NCBI GenBank assembly: GCA_003427395.1
Contig: BFEA01000072.1
Location: forward strand, 3,091,979-3,155,978
DNA: 64,000 nucleotides
Origin: Chara braunii
Taxonomy: Eukaryota > Streptophyta > Charophyceae > Charales > Characeae
Reading direction: 5' to 3'
Made by a program: the position numbers and the translations under genes. Each line of letters opens with the position of its first letter. Positions within the stretch are counted from its first letter, which is position 1. The notes beneath the pieces are model-generated. The model was not told the DNA's origin. It was given only the letters and a program-made list of their open reading frames with translations, and did not search any database. Shown here piece after piece: positions 22,301-33,712 of the stretch.

Positions 22301-24257
22301 CCGCTTAAAATAGGTAAGCCCGCTGCCCCGTGGTCAGATTCACGTCACTAGCTCGCTGGGGAAAGTGCAACCAGGGAATCGGAGTGAATCTTCCGCTAGA
22401 ACGCGGGTAGATTCATTTTTACTCGTAAAAATCCTCCTTCCTCACACCCTTCCTATTCCCCGCGCTATCGGATCCGCCGCTCTAACTCTGAACCTGCCTT
22501 TTCCATGGGGTTCGCCCATTCCCGGAACCTCCACTTCGATCCTTTACTGACAATCGGTCGAGAAGGTGAATCTTTATCCTCGCTTGTCTCTCCCCTCTCT
22601 TCCTCGGCCACTCCCACGCACGCTATCTCTTTATCTCCTCCACCTCCTACCCATTTTCTCCCTAATGTAGCTATGGATTCGAGGTCGCCACGTCCCGAAA
22701 CCCCCAATTCGAGCTTTCCTCCACCCAATCTTACCCAAAAATAGGCCAGATACACTTTCCCCTCCTCCTTTACTCCCTCACTTCCGCCATATCCTGCGCA
22801 CGGCTATTCCTTACTAACTCCCTCTATTTTGATTTTCATCCTATTGTGACTTAACTATCGTGTTCGGAATGTCAAAAAACCCTCATTCATCATTTCGGTT
22901 CACTCAATTCCGTTGGGAATCGAGTGGGAAATCGCCTTTCGAACTTTTGCCATAACCGACTCCACCAACTCTCCGCGTAGCCTCTTTTCTAATAGCTCTC
23001 TCTCTCTACTAACTTATCGCTAAATCTAACCCCGCCATCGTGTTCGCCCTATGCTAAAACCTTAGACTCGACGCTTTCCCCGCCCGTTTTCCTCAAGGAT
23101 CGGGCGGGTCTTACATTCTTTCATTCCCTTCTCCCTCTGCCATAGCCAATGGCTCTTTCGCATGCACCCGACGCATTTTCCCGACCGGGTTCGTTTCTCT
23201 CTGTGTGCACCACGCTCTCTGCCTCAACGCCGTTGCTCTGCTGTCTTTCTCTACCCGCTGCCTTGCACTACCGCCTCGGCGCCCGTCACTCCGATGTCTG
23301 TCTCACCGCTCCTCCACTTCTCCTCTTTCCTCTGCTGCTCATTACCTCTCTTATGTGCCAAACCGTGCGCTGTCCCAGACAGCGCAACGGGGCTGACTGA
23401 TGCCGAGAGTGCTCCACCGCTCCCATGCTGCCGCCTGCTGGTCTCAATCCCCACACCTCCGCTGTATACCGTAACCTATAGGGCTAAGCCCAAGCCTCAG
23501 TTCGGCCTGTGGAAAAACCCATATAAGGTGGTGTGGTGCCTCGCTTAAGCCCACAAACACCGTCCGGGCCTTTACTCCCACCTATAGCTGAGCGCGCGGC
23601 CGCTAGGCACCTGCGCAGGCCTGCCCAACTGGCGCCCGCGACTGCCTCGCATCCTACTCCTCGCACCAAGCCCATCATTAGTCAAACGTGCCGGACAAAC
23701 GCAACCTTATTCTAACCTATGGCAAGGATCAAACCGGTCAACTAAGCCGGCTGCACAATCAAGCGGAGAAATCCCACGTGCGCCTTAAACTGCGCGCCCA
23801 TTCACCCTCTATCTTGATCAATTCTCTAAACAGAGGTAGGCCATAGATACGACCGCGCCTCTCATGGTCTATTTTGATCCAAACTTATTTTTCTGTCATT
23901 TACAAAAACCAGGGCGGATACCCTTGTCAGGGTACTCGCACCGACACCACCCCCCCGAAACTGCCTCTTTTCCAATAGTTAGGATTTTTTGATTTCTCAA
24001 ATTTTATTCTGGCCTATAATACGACCCACCCAGCCTAGCTCTTTAGAATGTTTTTTGTTTTTTACTCCACACCCCCATCATTTTTCTCTATAAACCCAAC
24101 CCTCTGATTTTTTCCAGTACATGACGTGAGCTAATGGTATGGGAGCCAACAAATTCATTGGCTCCCCTTTTTTCATATGGTTTTCTTCGGACACCGAATG
24201 ACCTGCATCCCTCGAAGACCTTTCACTGACACTACTTTCAACTTCAATTCCATATTT

Positions 24258-24345
24258 ATATATATATATCGTCAAACAGAGCTGCCCGGTAGACCATGGG
24301 CAGACACGGAGAAGAGGACAACAATCAAGCGGTTGTGACAAACTG
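24258..24345 (-). ncRNA. Remnant of the hammerhead-bearing element
   Basis: On the minus strand it repeats GAAACAGTTTGTCACAACC, then TGTTGTCCTCTTCTC, TGCCCA, and TACCGGGCAG, the same blocks as 18304-18375. The CTGATGA half and stem II are missing, so it could not cleave. It is again followed by a short TATATATA run, as at 18377. Confidence 0.7.
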
Positions 24346-24664
24346 TTTCATTGGTATTATATACTACAATATTATTAATATACATATATTATAGATGTGT
24401 CATTTGCTTTATTTTGACTGATAGCCATTTTTCTTCTCTGTGAGGTTTTGTTTCCTCCTCCTTTTCCTTACCTCGTTGTCTTTTGGCTGTGTGCAAGTGG
24501 GTCCTTGTGACACACGGGGCTGGGGGCAGCCAACGCTCAACCTGTCATCCACGTGGTTGGCCTTGTACATAAGAGGTGATGAACAGGCGGAGCTTTCCTA
24601 CCTTACTTCTTTTTTTCTTCTTTTGATTTTTTTCGCTATTGCTATCCAATCCACAGAGTGACAA

Positions 24665-24970
24665 TATATCACTACGCTACCAAAGTGGTCCGGGGTAAGT
24701 TGCTCAGCCGACCAAAAAAACAAATGGTAAAATAAATATTTTTTTAACTTACTTTTTTTTTTTTAATTCTTATTTTAAAATTGTTACACTTTTCGATGTG
24801 ACCCTCAAGCAAAAATTGTCCAGTTTATTTTTGTGCATGACATATTTTTGTTTCCAGAATTTTTATTTTTTTTTATTTTTTTTTGCTGGACCCTTTGCTG
24901 GTCGTCGCACGGCCAGGTCGCCAGGTCAAACAAGGTAACCCGGACAGCCTGGCTGATAGTCCTATTTTAC
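24665..24970 (-). repeat. Composite repeat (copy 2, inverted)
   Basis: Inverse, diverged copy of 14285-14860: shares CTACGCTACCA(G/A)AGTGG, the AAATAAACTGGACAATTTTTGC-like block and the CCAGCAAAA-ended GC block. It lies on the opposite side of the solo LTR from copy 1. Confidence 0.7.
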
Positions 24971-25323
24971 ATTTTATATAAAAAATTGTGAGAGCATTTG
25001 TTGTGCCTCCCATTTTACACAAAGGACCAAAGAAGTGAGATATTTATTCTGTAGTTGAGGTTTAACATTAATGCTTTCTTTTATTTTTCTTTTGTGTACC
25101 TTGAATTGTCTTGCATGATTTGTCTCTAAAAAGTCCCAGGTACCAAGAAAGTTTTTTTATTATATGCAGACATAAAATAAGAACATGTCCACATAAAAGT
25201 TTGCTATATTTTTGGATGGGAGTATTTTTTTTCATGACGGTTCTTTTGCATGGCAATCATGTAGGTTAGTTGCCTGCATAATTTAAATTTGGTTGGCCTG
25301 CACGGTGGGAGAAACCTTATTTT

Positions 25324-25383
<60 letters not shown>

Positions 25384-26740
25384 TGGGTTCTGGTTTGATG
25401 AGGTCATATTGTTGAGTCATACGAGATTCAATTTGGTGGGCCTTATTTCGATACTTGTCGGAAGGCTCTGTGGTTTGTGGATGGCGCACAACCACATCAC
25501 TGGTGGGGTGGTTATTCTACACTGACTCACTTCAATTATGCACTGGAGCAGACATAAGAGCTAGTTGCTGTAGTGAACTGAGAAGGGTGTGTTTTGTCAC
25601 ATTTTTCGCCCCTCGCAAGGCCATGGATTGTTTTCTAAAGCACTGGGAATTGTATTGCCATTCGATTATTGCAGATAAAGTTTTTTGGTTACCTTTTCTA
25701 TTATGGATGTTTTTTCGGTGAAAATAATACAAAGAGATGACTATTTGAAGGACCATGTGGGTTGGTCACTTGGTTGAGCGGATGTACCACTTTTTGATAG
25801 GGGTGGGGCTCCTGGTTCCCGACGGAGCTGGGTAACCTACTAATCTTTCAATTCTTGGTTTATTTTCCACACCGGCGTACTTTTATATCCTTGTGTGCAT
25901 AAATCCTCTGCATTTTTAGCATGGGCAACTGTCGACGGCAGTGCATTACCAATAATGGATGTGAAAAGACATTACTTTTTTTGTCTTGAAATAGAGAATC
26001 TGATACAAATACATGTTAGAACTGATGTTAACAAGGCTCCTTGTCATCGTATCAGGCTCAACTATCTGGTGGTAGCAATATTATGACTAGGGGTTAGAGG
26101 TAGATTTTAGGTATATAGGCTAATTATTAGGTTGGGGCAGCAAGCAGTGCTGCGTATTTTCAAAATTATGTGGATTTTTATGTCAATGTAAAACTTTTTT
26201 TCGTGGAATTTTTGGATTGGGAGACATTTATAGCATGTTGTAGGTTTTTATAACTTTTTAATTTCCAGGATTGGGTGTTGTCACGACAGTGGTCGAGATT
26301 TGGTTATTCTTGTCACTTAACTTATCAGTTCGTAAACCTAAACTGGGTAATAGTTCCAACATTTCCTTTCGGGTTGTTTTGCAGATGGATCCCCTACCTC
26401 CTTTTTGTGCAATAATAGTTAAAAAAAATATATCTCAGTTTTTCACACAGACTATTAAGATGTCCTTTTTGGTATGGTTGAATCTTTAAAAAAAAAAATT
26501 TATTCCATCAATTCTCTCTTTTTTTGGAACTTTTTGAAAATTTTCACAAAATCACAAGTTCCTCAACCATGATTTTCCTCAATTTTCTTCTTTATTTCGG
26601 GCATTTAGAATGTCATTCTGTTCTTCCATAAAAAAAAAATTAATCAGTGGGATTATGATATGCACTTGTCATATCAGAGTCACCATCAGAACATTGTGTC
26701 CCTGAACCGAATCTCAGTCCCTTTCCCACCCCCCCGTGAC
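24971..26740. other. AT-rich intergenic sequence, nothing recognised
   Basis: Short open frames without family resemblance. It contains the GA microsatellite listed separately. Confidence 0.5.
25327..25378. repeat. (GA)n microsatellite
   Basis: About 26 uninterrupted GA units. Confidence 0.95.
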
Positions 26741-26814
26741 TCCACTACAATGGATCCTCCTAGAACCTTGTATATTACAGAAAACTCAGACGTCAATCCC
26801 AGATATGGAAACTG

Positions 26815-28270
26815 ATTAATATCAAACCGGATGGGAAACGGGTGTTTCATGGTTGGTCAGTACTGAATGGCAGCCTGTTAACACAGGATGACAGTCAGAA
26901 ACAACACCCTATAGTAGGCTCTTCCTTTACTCATATAAGAGTAATAGAATATGTTCAAACCAACTGTTCGATCTCCTTCGTCCTGTTCTCACATGCTAGA
27001 TCTGTCTCGACCATGAAGTTGGATCCCAAGAAATGGGAGTGGTGGGCCATTGGACACACTGGGCAAAGCTTGTGTTTATTGGACATACCCAAAAGACTGA
27101 CTACAACCTGATCCTCCTGTCAAAGGACCCCTTAACTGTTGCAAAGATGAGATGGCAAACCCACAAGCGGTTATCGAGTAGCTGAAAATTCGGGAATGAA
27201 AATAATGAAGTTAGAGTTTTTGGCAGTCTGAAAATCTTGAATGGTCCTGAAGTGGTGAAAGGTCCGAAGACCCTGAAAACCACTTGTTTAGGCAGGCTGC
27301 ATCCTGAAGTGGTGAAGGGTGTCCTAAAGTGGTCAAGTTAGAGTTTTGGGCAGTCTGAAAATCTTGAATGGTCCTGAAGTGGTGAAAGGTCCGAAGACCC
27401 TGAAAACCACTTGTTTAGGCAGGCTGCATCCTGAAGTGGTGAAGGGTGTCCTAAAGTGGTCAAGTGAGAGTTTTGGGCAGTCTGAAAATCTTGAATGGTC
27501 CTGAAGTGGTGAAAGGTTCGAAGACCATGAAAACCACCCTTCACCACTTGAGGATGCAGCCTGCCTTAACAGGTGGTTTTCAGGGTCTTCTGAGTTTTCA
27601 CCACTTCATGACCATTCAGGATTTTCAAACCTGAATGGTCCTGAAGTGGTGAAAGGTCTGAAGACCCTGAAAACCACTTGTTTAGGCAGACAACATCCTG
27701 AAGTGGTGAAGGGTGTTCTGAAGTGGTGATGAAAAATACGATTGTTGTTAACCATCTCTCGGAAAACCATGTTGTTACTTGACCCCCAAATCATTATGGT
27801 TGATCTAAAAAAATGTTGGAAGCAATTGACCTTGATCCCTACTCAACATCAAGCTGCAATTTTGTGGTTCTTGTCGATGTTAGTCACTCCCTCGGTTGTT
27901 TGGCTGGTCGAACATGGCATGAAATGAAAACTTAAATGCTTACGTTGTCAGTGGGCATTCCAATCTACCATCCACCTACTATGGTGGGACTGCCCTGCCT
28001 CTAGCCGGATTTGGAAGTGGTGGACAAGGAAATGGGACGACATCTCAGGCGGAGTGATGACCTGGGATAAGAACTGGACCCTGTTAGGTGGTATCCCTGA
28101 CAATCTGTCCCCATCTAAAGGTTGGGGCTATGTTGCACAGATAGTAAGAGTGGTGGTATGTGTCACAGTGTGGCAAAGAAGAAATGATTGCATTTTCAAA
28201 GGTCAAGACCGACCGAACAAGCAAATTCGTGCTACGGTACAACAAGGGATAAAACAATCAATCAATTAAG
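26815..28270 (+). pseudogene. LINE B, ORF2 C-terminal region with zinc-binding domain, interrupted
   Basis: 5'-truncated LINE ORF2. The block around KKWEWWAIGHTGQSLCL (about 27025-27080) and, after a frameshift, LLSKDPLTVAKMRWQTHKRL (about 27115-27172) match the region after the RT in plant LINEs. At about 27180 the frame is broken by a palindromic repeat block and resumes at about 27740. The zf-RVT-like segment C-x2-C (27937-27948), then H and C spaced HLLWWDC, ends before VWQRRNDCIFKGQD (about 28172-28210) and the final stop near 28267. No RT domain is present. Confidence 0.7.
27180..27738 (+). repeat. Palindromic tandem repeat block P1 (copy 1) inside LINE B
   Basis: Three ~125-130-bp direct units carrying CTGAATGGTCCTGAAGTGG-type and GAAAACCACTTGTTTAGGC blocks start near 27220, 27350 and 27475. 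The third is followed by an inverted unit (about 27530-27615) and one more direct unit, so the block can fold into a long hairpin. A copy with one fewer direct unit lies at 33245-33712. Confidence 0.85.
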
Positions 28271-28975
28271 GCTGACTGGAGGCGAAAAGTGCAAACAGCA
28301 GTATGCAAGTTAAGTGGCATGAAGTGGTTCAGGGAAACCTGGTGTGCTCGAGGCACCTTGGCAAAGATTGAGAGTGACAAACTTGTCTTAGACCAATGGC
28401 TATTCTCTTCTTAGCTTAACATGACCAACCTGGTTCGCTCGGTTGTTGGTTGGTCGCAGTAGACAGGTGGTATGGAATTGGGGTGGAGGGAACGTTCCTC
28501 TTAGAGTAGATGGTGATCACATGGGATCCCTTAGTTGGTGTTAGACAACTAAATTCAAATGGGTAGCGTTACAGTTGGTATCCACCACCGATTTAGGTGG
28601 TATATGGGTTTATTAGAAAGTGTGATAGATTAAGGTATGTTGCGGGTTTGATGTGAGGTGCGAATTTTGATTGTAGGTATATGGTATAATGTTGAGAAAT
28701 GAACTTAGTTGTGGTGGACACTTTGTAGGTTTTTGTAGTTCGAGCAAATTTTTATTTTTGTGTGGTCTTTATAGGCCTTGGTGACATTCCTTTTTTGTAC
28801 CTCCCAGGGTTGCGGAATACCAGGACACTAGGTAGATTTATTACCTTTCTTTGGTGGTTCAAACTTTTCTTTGGAATTGTGTGGCTTTTATAGGCCTTGA
28901 TGGCATTCTTTTTGCACCTCTCAGGGTTGTGGAATACCAGGACAACGGTCTAGTTTTTGCCACTTTGTTTTAATA
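28271..28975 (+). repeat. Probable LINE B 3' UTR with ~113-bp tandem repeat
   Basis: Non-coding, G/T-rich sequence after the ORF2 stop. Blocks TTTATAGGCCTTG(G/A)TG and CAGGGTTG(C/T)GGAATACCAGGACA occur twice (about 28765-28830 and 28885-28945). The 3' end of the LINE is not defined by a clear poly(A). Confidence 0.5.
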
Positions 28976-29479
28976 AGGGTTCTCCCAACGCCTGAAACGA
29001 AACTGGGTAATGCTCCCAGCCCTTTTTTCCAGGTTGTTTGTTGAGGAATTCCTGACCTCACTATTATTTGACCATAGTGAAAGCCTGCAATGACCTCATT
29101 TAAGAAAAAGAAAAAAAAAGAAAAACGTACCTCCCACAAGAAAGTGGAGACATGCATTGCCATTTTTTCTTTTGCGCATTTAAGGAGCAGTGGAGCACTG
29201 CCCCTTCCCCCTCGTGATCCCGTTTCCCTTGCCACGTCGGTGGGAGAGGGGGAACAAAAACAAAAAAAAACAAAAATTAACAAACTTAAAAAGAAAATCG
29301 AGAACGAATTTAACAATAATTAAAAAAAAAGAAACTTACCTCAGAAAATGGTTGCTCGTTTAAAACGGGAACCGTCAGGTGCGCTGGGTCCTCAATGCCC
29401 CAGTCACTTCTAATAGCGTCATATGGCGCTTCATCTTTGGCTTAGTTTTAATTTTATTATTATTATTTTTTTACTTTAT

Positions 29480-30258
29480 TCCCCCCCTCCTGTTGGCTTA
29501 TGCCAACGGCTTGTCACTTCCTCATGGCCTTTCAACCACGAGTCGTAACAACCTGAACCAAGTTCGATCCCTGATGGGATCGAGGAAAAAACATTGGACA
29601 ATTTCTCGATTTAAGCGTGTCATCCTTGCGCAGGGGTCATGCTGATTCGCGCGACCGATCTGGGTCGCGCGATCTTCACGATCGAACGGTCAGATTCGAC
29701 CGTGCTGGCAACATTTACAGTGACCAGCTCCAAAAGAGCTAGCCCAGAGGCGCGGTATACCTGATTCGATCCTGATGTCTGTCGGGTATAAGTCATGTAT
29801 TGTAACCTACTGAGCTAGCTCTTATCATAGGAGTCATGCCCGCAAACCTTCTATTTGAAGGGTTGCAGCCCAGTAGGCTGCCTGTTTTAGGCCTAGGTAG
29901 GATCACTTTGCCTTACCCATTTCGAAGCCGGCTCCCTGCCACCTAACCGGCTGGAGCCCAGCCCGGTGGCCCGGTAAGGCACCTTTTTAGCCGCAAGTCC
30001 GGCGTTGGGCCCCGGCGCGGAGTCAAATCTCACGACCCAATAAAACAAGTGACCAGTCTCTCCTGCGTTGTGGTCCTATACCCGGTGTGTCCATTCGTTT
30101 TAGCCCTATTAGGCTTTGAGCGCGACATTATTTTAAGTAGGATAGACCTAGTTTTGGCATTTCCACATAAAGTCCCCCGATTCAACGACAAAGTCAGACA
30201 ATGTCCGACATTGAAAATCCCCGGCAAATACCTTTGCAAGGGGGTATTCGCCCCGACA
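29480..30258 (-). repeat. Structured repeat family R2, copy 1
   Basis: Homologous along its length to 61100-62030. The minus-strand start TGTCGGGGCGAATACC (at 30258) resembles the giant-LTR start. On the plus strand it is a chain of hairpins, including GTTGGC/GCCAAC (about 29493-29508), CGATCCC/GGGATCG, CGCGCGACC/GGTCGCGCG (about 29647-29670), AGCTC/GAGCT and CCTTC/GAAGG (about 29848-29865). AT-rich ATT repeats lie at its left edge. Whether this is an LTR, a SINE-like element or a truncated retroelement end is unclear. Confidence 0.6.
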
Positions 30259-30299
30259 ACGCCCTTATCAAAATTTACTCGAAAGAAACAGATTAACAT

Positions 30300-31860
30300 A
30301 ACTTAACACCTCTCTAGGAAACAAGGAAGTAGTATGATGTACATGAAATAAGATATGGCCGCCAACATCATCAACTATGACTGGCGCTATAGGTTTTTGT
30401 GAGCACGGAAACGATGATATGTCACCCGTACCGGTGGAACCGTCTTCGTTGGTCAAGCCTGCCGAAAGGCAGGCGGTGCTAGGACAAAGTGCGACCGTGC
30501 CATCACTAACGCCGCTTCACGAATGCGTCCTTTAGTGGCAACAAATATCAGTGTTGCATTTGGGCTCATTGATCTTCTAGGTCAAAAAGACATTTCGTCG
30601 TCATCCAACTAATCATTTGATCACTTGCCCGTGCGGGGATCCTTGTTATCTTTTAACTTGTTTCCGTTTTCACTTGAAGAGAGGACAATGTTTTTTTAAC
30701 CAAGGGTTTCGCTACACCACGCTTGAGTCTTATCTTTTCAAGAGTTTGTCATCGCTGCACTACACTTGACACGATGGAGTAGATTCAAGTTTTGAGAGTT
30801 GTGAGATAGGCTATTAAAAATGCCGAGAGTGTGTCATAGTTGCACTAACTCTCGAAATGAACTCAACTACTCCGAGTATCACTCTTGACGATTCAAGAGC
30901 GTCTACCTGCAAGTTCGTTTCTTTTTAAGAGTGGTTGAAAGAACCCTCCACGCGCCGTTCAAGTTATTTTTTATAGTAAACCTTGAGTCTGGGTGGACAA
31001 ACCTTTTTTTTTTTTTTTCCAATGAACAGCCCGAGCTAATGCTAGGGGTGCTGATACGAGCAAAGACCACTATCACTCTCGGGGAGGCTCCGTCTATTAG
31101 TGCGGAGTAGCACCTGCTGGAAACCGACTCTACTAGCGTCCCTGAACATCATACCTGCGTATTTGTCAAAACATCATATTGTAGCTACTGGCAGCCGCGT
31201 GGGTCACTCTCAGAGTAGGGAAGTTGACAGATAGACCTCACGATTACTCAATAACCTGAGCGGGTAGCCTACATGACAAGGTTAGATAGGTGGGGTTTGT
31301 TTCTCATTCTACATGTTGTCGAGCTCCAAATCCCATTGGGGCTGCAAGTAATTCCCAACCCTTATTGGAGCTCCGTCATTACAATGGCTTTACCCCCTAT
31401 CAAGAATTGTAAACTGTCATCCTTGACTCTCCCCTCCCCTTAGACCTGACAGGCTCTATCAATTCCCACTTTGTGCAGCCCCCCTTTTACACTTGTCTGG
31501 TGCTGGATTACTCAGTCTGTGTTGTTAGTGTTATTCAACTGCTGGTGATGTGTCCAATTAGTACTCAGGGCAACTTTAGTCCTATAGGTGCTTGTCCCAT
31601 TATCCCCTCCTCTTATAACCCAGTTTCCTTCTTTCTGACCTACATCTGAGCTTTCTCCCATCTAGAGTTCCAACTAGTTCTGTTTAGGTCTCTTCAACTC
31701 TCGTGCGTGTCGCTTTGCTTCCCTAATCCGCTCCCTATCTTCCAATGTTTGGAAGGTTGTGCCGTATAGGATGCTTGCCCCTATTGTTGCTTGAATACAT
31801 CATTGTATGGTCAGGGCTTGTATGTTGTATCTGCACAGGGGTGGTCCTAAGGAGGTAGGA
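30300..31860. other. Intergenic sequence with one shared block
   Basis: No gene recognised. About 31010-31140 resembles 15055-15150 (shared GCACCTGCTGGAAACCGA and a following GATGAAGAGC/CCTGAACATC region), so part is an unnamed repeat. A T run lies at 31005-31018. Confidence 0.4.
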
Positions 31861-31985
31861 GAGAGGTGGGGAAGGGTGACTCAGGTAATGTTGGGAGTGG
31901 AGGGGGAGGTGGGGGTGTTTTAGGCAGGGGCTCTTCCGACATTGGGGGTGTGTGGGTGGCGTTGGTTGTTGTGTTGGGTGTGTAC

Positions 31986-31987
<2 letters not shown>

Positions 31988-32018
<31 letters not shown>
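31988..32018. repeat. Poly(G) tract
   Basis: Uninterrupted G run of about 31 bases in a G-rich region (31860-32200); able in principle to form a G-quadruplex, and prone to sequencing error. Confidence 0.9.
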
Positions 32019-32021
<3 letters not shown>

Positions 32022-32700
32022 AGTGTTTGTGGTGGGGTCCCCTCCGAAAGAGGGGGTGAAGTTCATGGTGATGGTTGTGAAGGGGGACGAGGAGTTTGTG
32101 GCGGAGATCCCTCCGCTAGCGGAGGGAGTGTCGGCGGCGGCAAGGAGGTACATGGGGGAGGGGTATCCGAAAGTGGTGGGTTTGGGTGTTGTGTTGTGTG
32201 ACCGGGGTTCCATATCTGATCAGGATGGACACAGTGAAATGAGGGGACTACCGGAACTGGTTGTCTTGGTGATTGTCGGTGGAATGCAGGTCGCGTTTTC
32301 CAATGTCATATGCGTTTCTCCTTCCACCAGGGTTTCCATATGAGGTCCCAGACCCTATTTAACGAAGTTATCTTTTGGGTTGGATCAAGCCACTCTTGTT
32401 CGAAGGTATTGATGAATTCAATAATTTTGTTTTGATCAATAGTGGATGTGAGTTTATCTTTGAGGTTTCTCCAAACCTTTTGCATGTTGATCCTTATTGT
32501 TTCAACAATATGTTGTCTGACTTGGATGTAGCCAAAGGTATGTTCTTTCCTCTCGTGGGAACAACGAGTCCGCCATACTATTAACACTCTCAACCTTGTG
32601 AATTTGAAGAGGTTGGATTGGAAGAGTGACCATCCAGCGAGACAAACACTATTTATAGGTCACTTTCAGCCGCTTCAGGTCCCCCACCTAAAACTTTTGA

Positions 32701-32960
32701 AATGACCTGAAGTGGTTGAAGCTTCTGAAAGAGGTTTTAGATACTCTCATCCAACCATTTGGATGGGGGTACTTGAAACCCCTTTCAGAAGCTTCAGCCA
32801 CTTCAAGTCATTACGGTGGTTTCAGGTCCCCACCTAAAATTCTCGAAATGACTTGAAGTGGTTAAAGCTTTTGAAAAGGGTTTCAGGTCCCCCCATCCAA
32901 ATGGTTGGATGGAGGGACCTGAAACCCCTTTCAGAAGCTTCAGGCACTTCGGGTCATTTC
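32701..32960. repeat. Two long palindromes, family P2 (array 1)
   Basis: Each unit folds back on itself: 32701-32812 (centre near 32757) and 32845-32960 (centre near 32902), arms of about 50 bases. The second pairs almost continuously through CATCCAA/TTGGATG, CAGGTCCC/GGGACCTG, CTGAAA and AATGAC/GTCATT. Both share the same unit sequence, so this is a tandem repeat of a hairpin. Confidence 0.85.
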
Positions 32961-33244
32961 AGGTGACACACAGCAACGTTAAATGACCTGAATGGGAGTG
33001 GCTGATGGGGATATGAGGGGGACGTGGAAAAATGGTCGAATGAAAGTGAATAAATTGGGGTAGCGGCCTCATAGGCCCACCAACCTTCTTCCTCGTTTCC
33101 CACCACTCGTACTCTTATGAGGCCTGACTAGGGTTGTTGCTTATCCAGTCCCTCGTTTCTGGTTAGTTTTGTCATTCTGGCCCCAGGGAGCGTCAGGTCA
33201 TATGCTTTCAGTGCCGCCTGATTGTCGTGGTAAATCTTAACTTG

Positions 33245-33712
33245 GTAGCACAAGCGATTATCGGGTACCTGAAAATTCAGGAATGGAAATTCTGAAGTGA
33301 GAGTTTTTGGCAGTCCGAAAATCCAGAATGGTCATGAAGTGGTAAGAGGTCCGAAGACCCTGAAAACCACTTGTTTAGGCAGGCTGCATCATGAAGTGGT
33401 GAAGGGTGTCATGGATTGGTTAAGTGAGAGTTTGGGCAGTCTGAAAATTTTGAATGGTTCTAAAGTGGTGAAAGGTCCGAAGACCATGAAAACCACCCTT
33501 CACCACTTGAGGACGGAGCCTACCTAAACAGGTGGTTTTCAGGGTCTTCGGAGCTTTCACCACTTCAGGACCATTCAGGATTTTCAGACTTGAATGGTCC
33601 TGAAGTGGTGAAAGGTCCGAAGACCTTGAAAACCACATGTTTAGGCAGACTGCATCCTTAAGTGGTGAAGGGTGTCATGAAGTGGTGATGAAAAATATGA
33701 CTGTTGTTAACC
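33245..33712 (+). repeat. Palindromic tandem repeat block P1 (copy 2)
   Basis: Same blocks and same strand as 27180-27738 with one fewer direct unit, including the inverted centre (about 33480-33590). Both copies start after an ATTATCGGGTA/GTTATCGAGTA junction and end in GTGGTGATGAAAAATA followed by TTGTTAACC. Confidence 0.85.

Larger units (their letters stand above)
16152..23946 (-). mobile_element. Diverged solo giant LTR (copy A)
   Basis: Read on the minus strand it begins TGTCGGTGCGAGTACC (at 23946) and ends GCGCTCGACA (at 16152), the same termini as the LTRs at 37670-42986 and 55108. Internal order matches: start hairpin, promoter-side region, hairpin array, ~120-bp tandem repeats, terminal region. 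At 7.8 kb it is longer than those because of a ribozyme-bearing insertion with a gap (about 17735-18425) and an extra ~1.3 kb near 21000-22300. No PBS or coding region is attached on either side, so I read it as a solo LTR. No clear target-site duplication is visible (CCCGT against CCACC). Confidence 0.75.

Noticed and set aside
16147-23951. Target-site duplication around the solo LTR
   Set aside because: Flanking five bases are CCCGT and CCACC; the resemblance is only C-richness, so no duplication is claimed.
31920-32213. Proline-rich 97-codon frame on the minus strand
   Set aside because: The proline run is the translation of a poly(G) tract; no domain is present.
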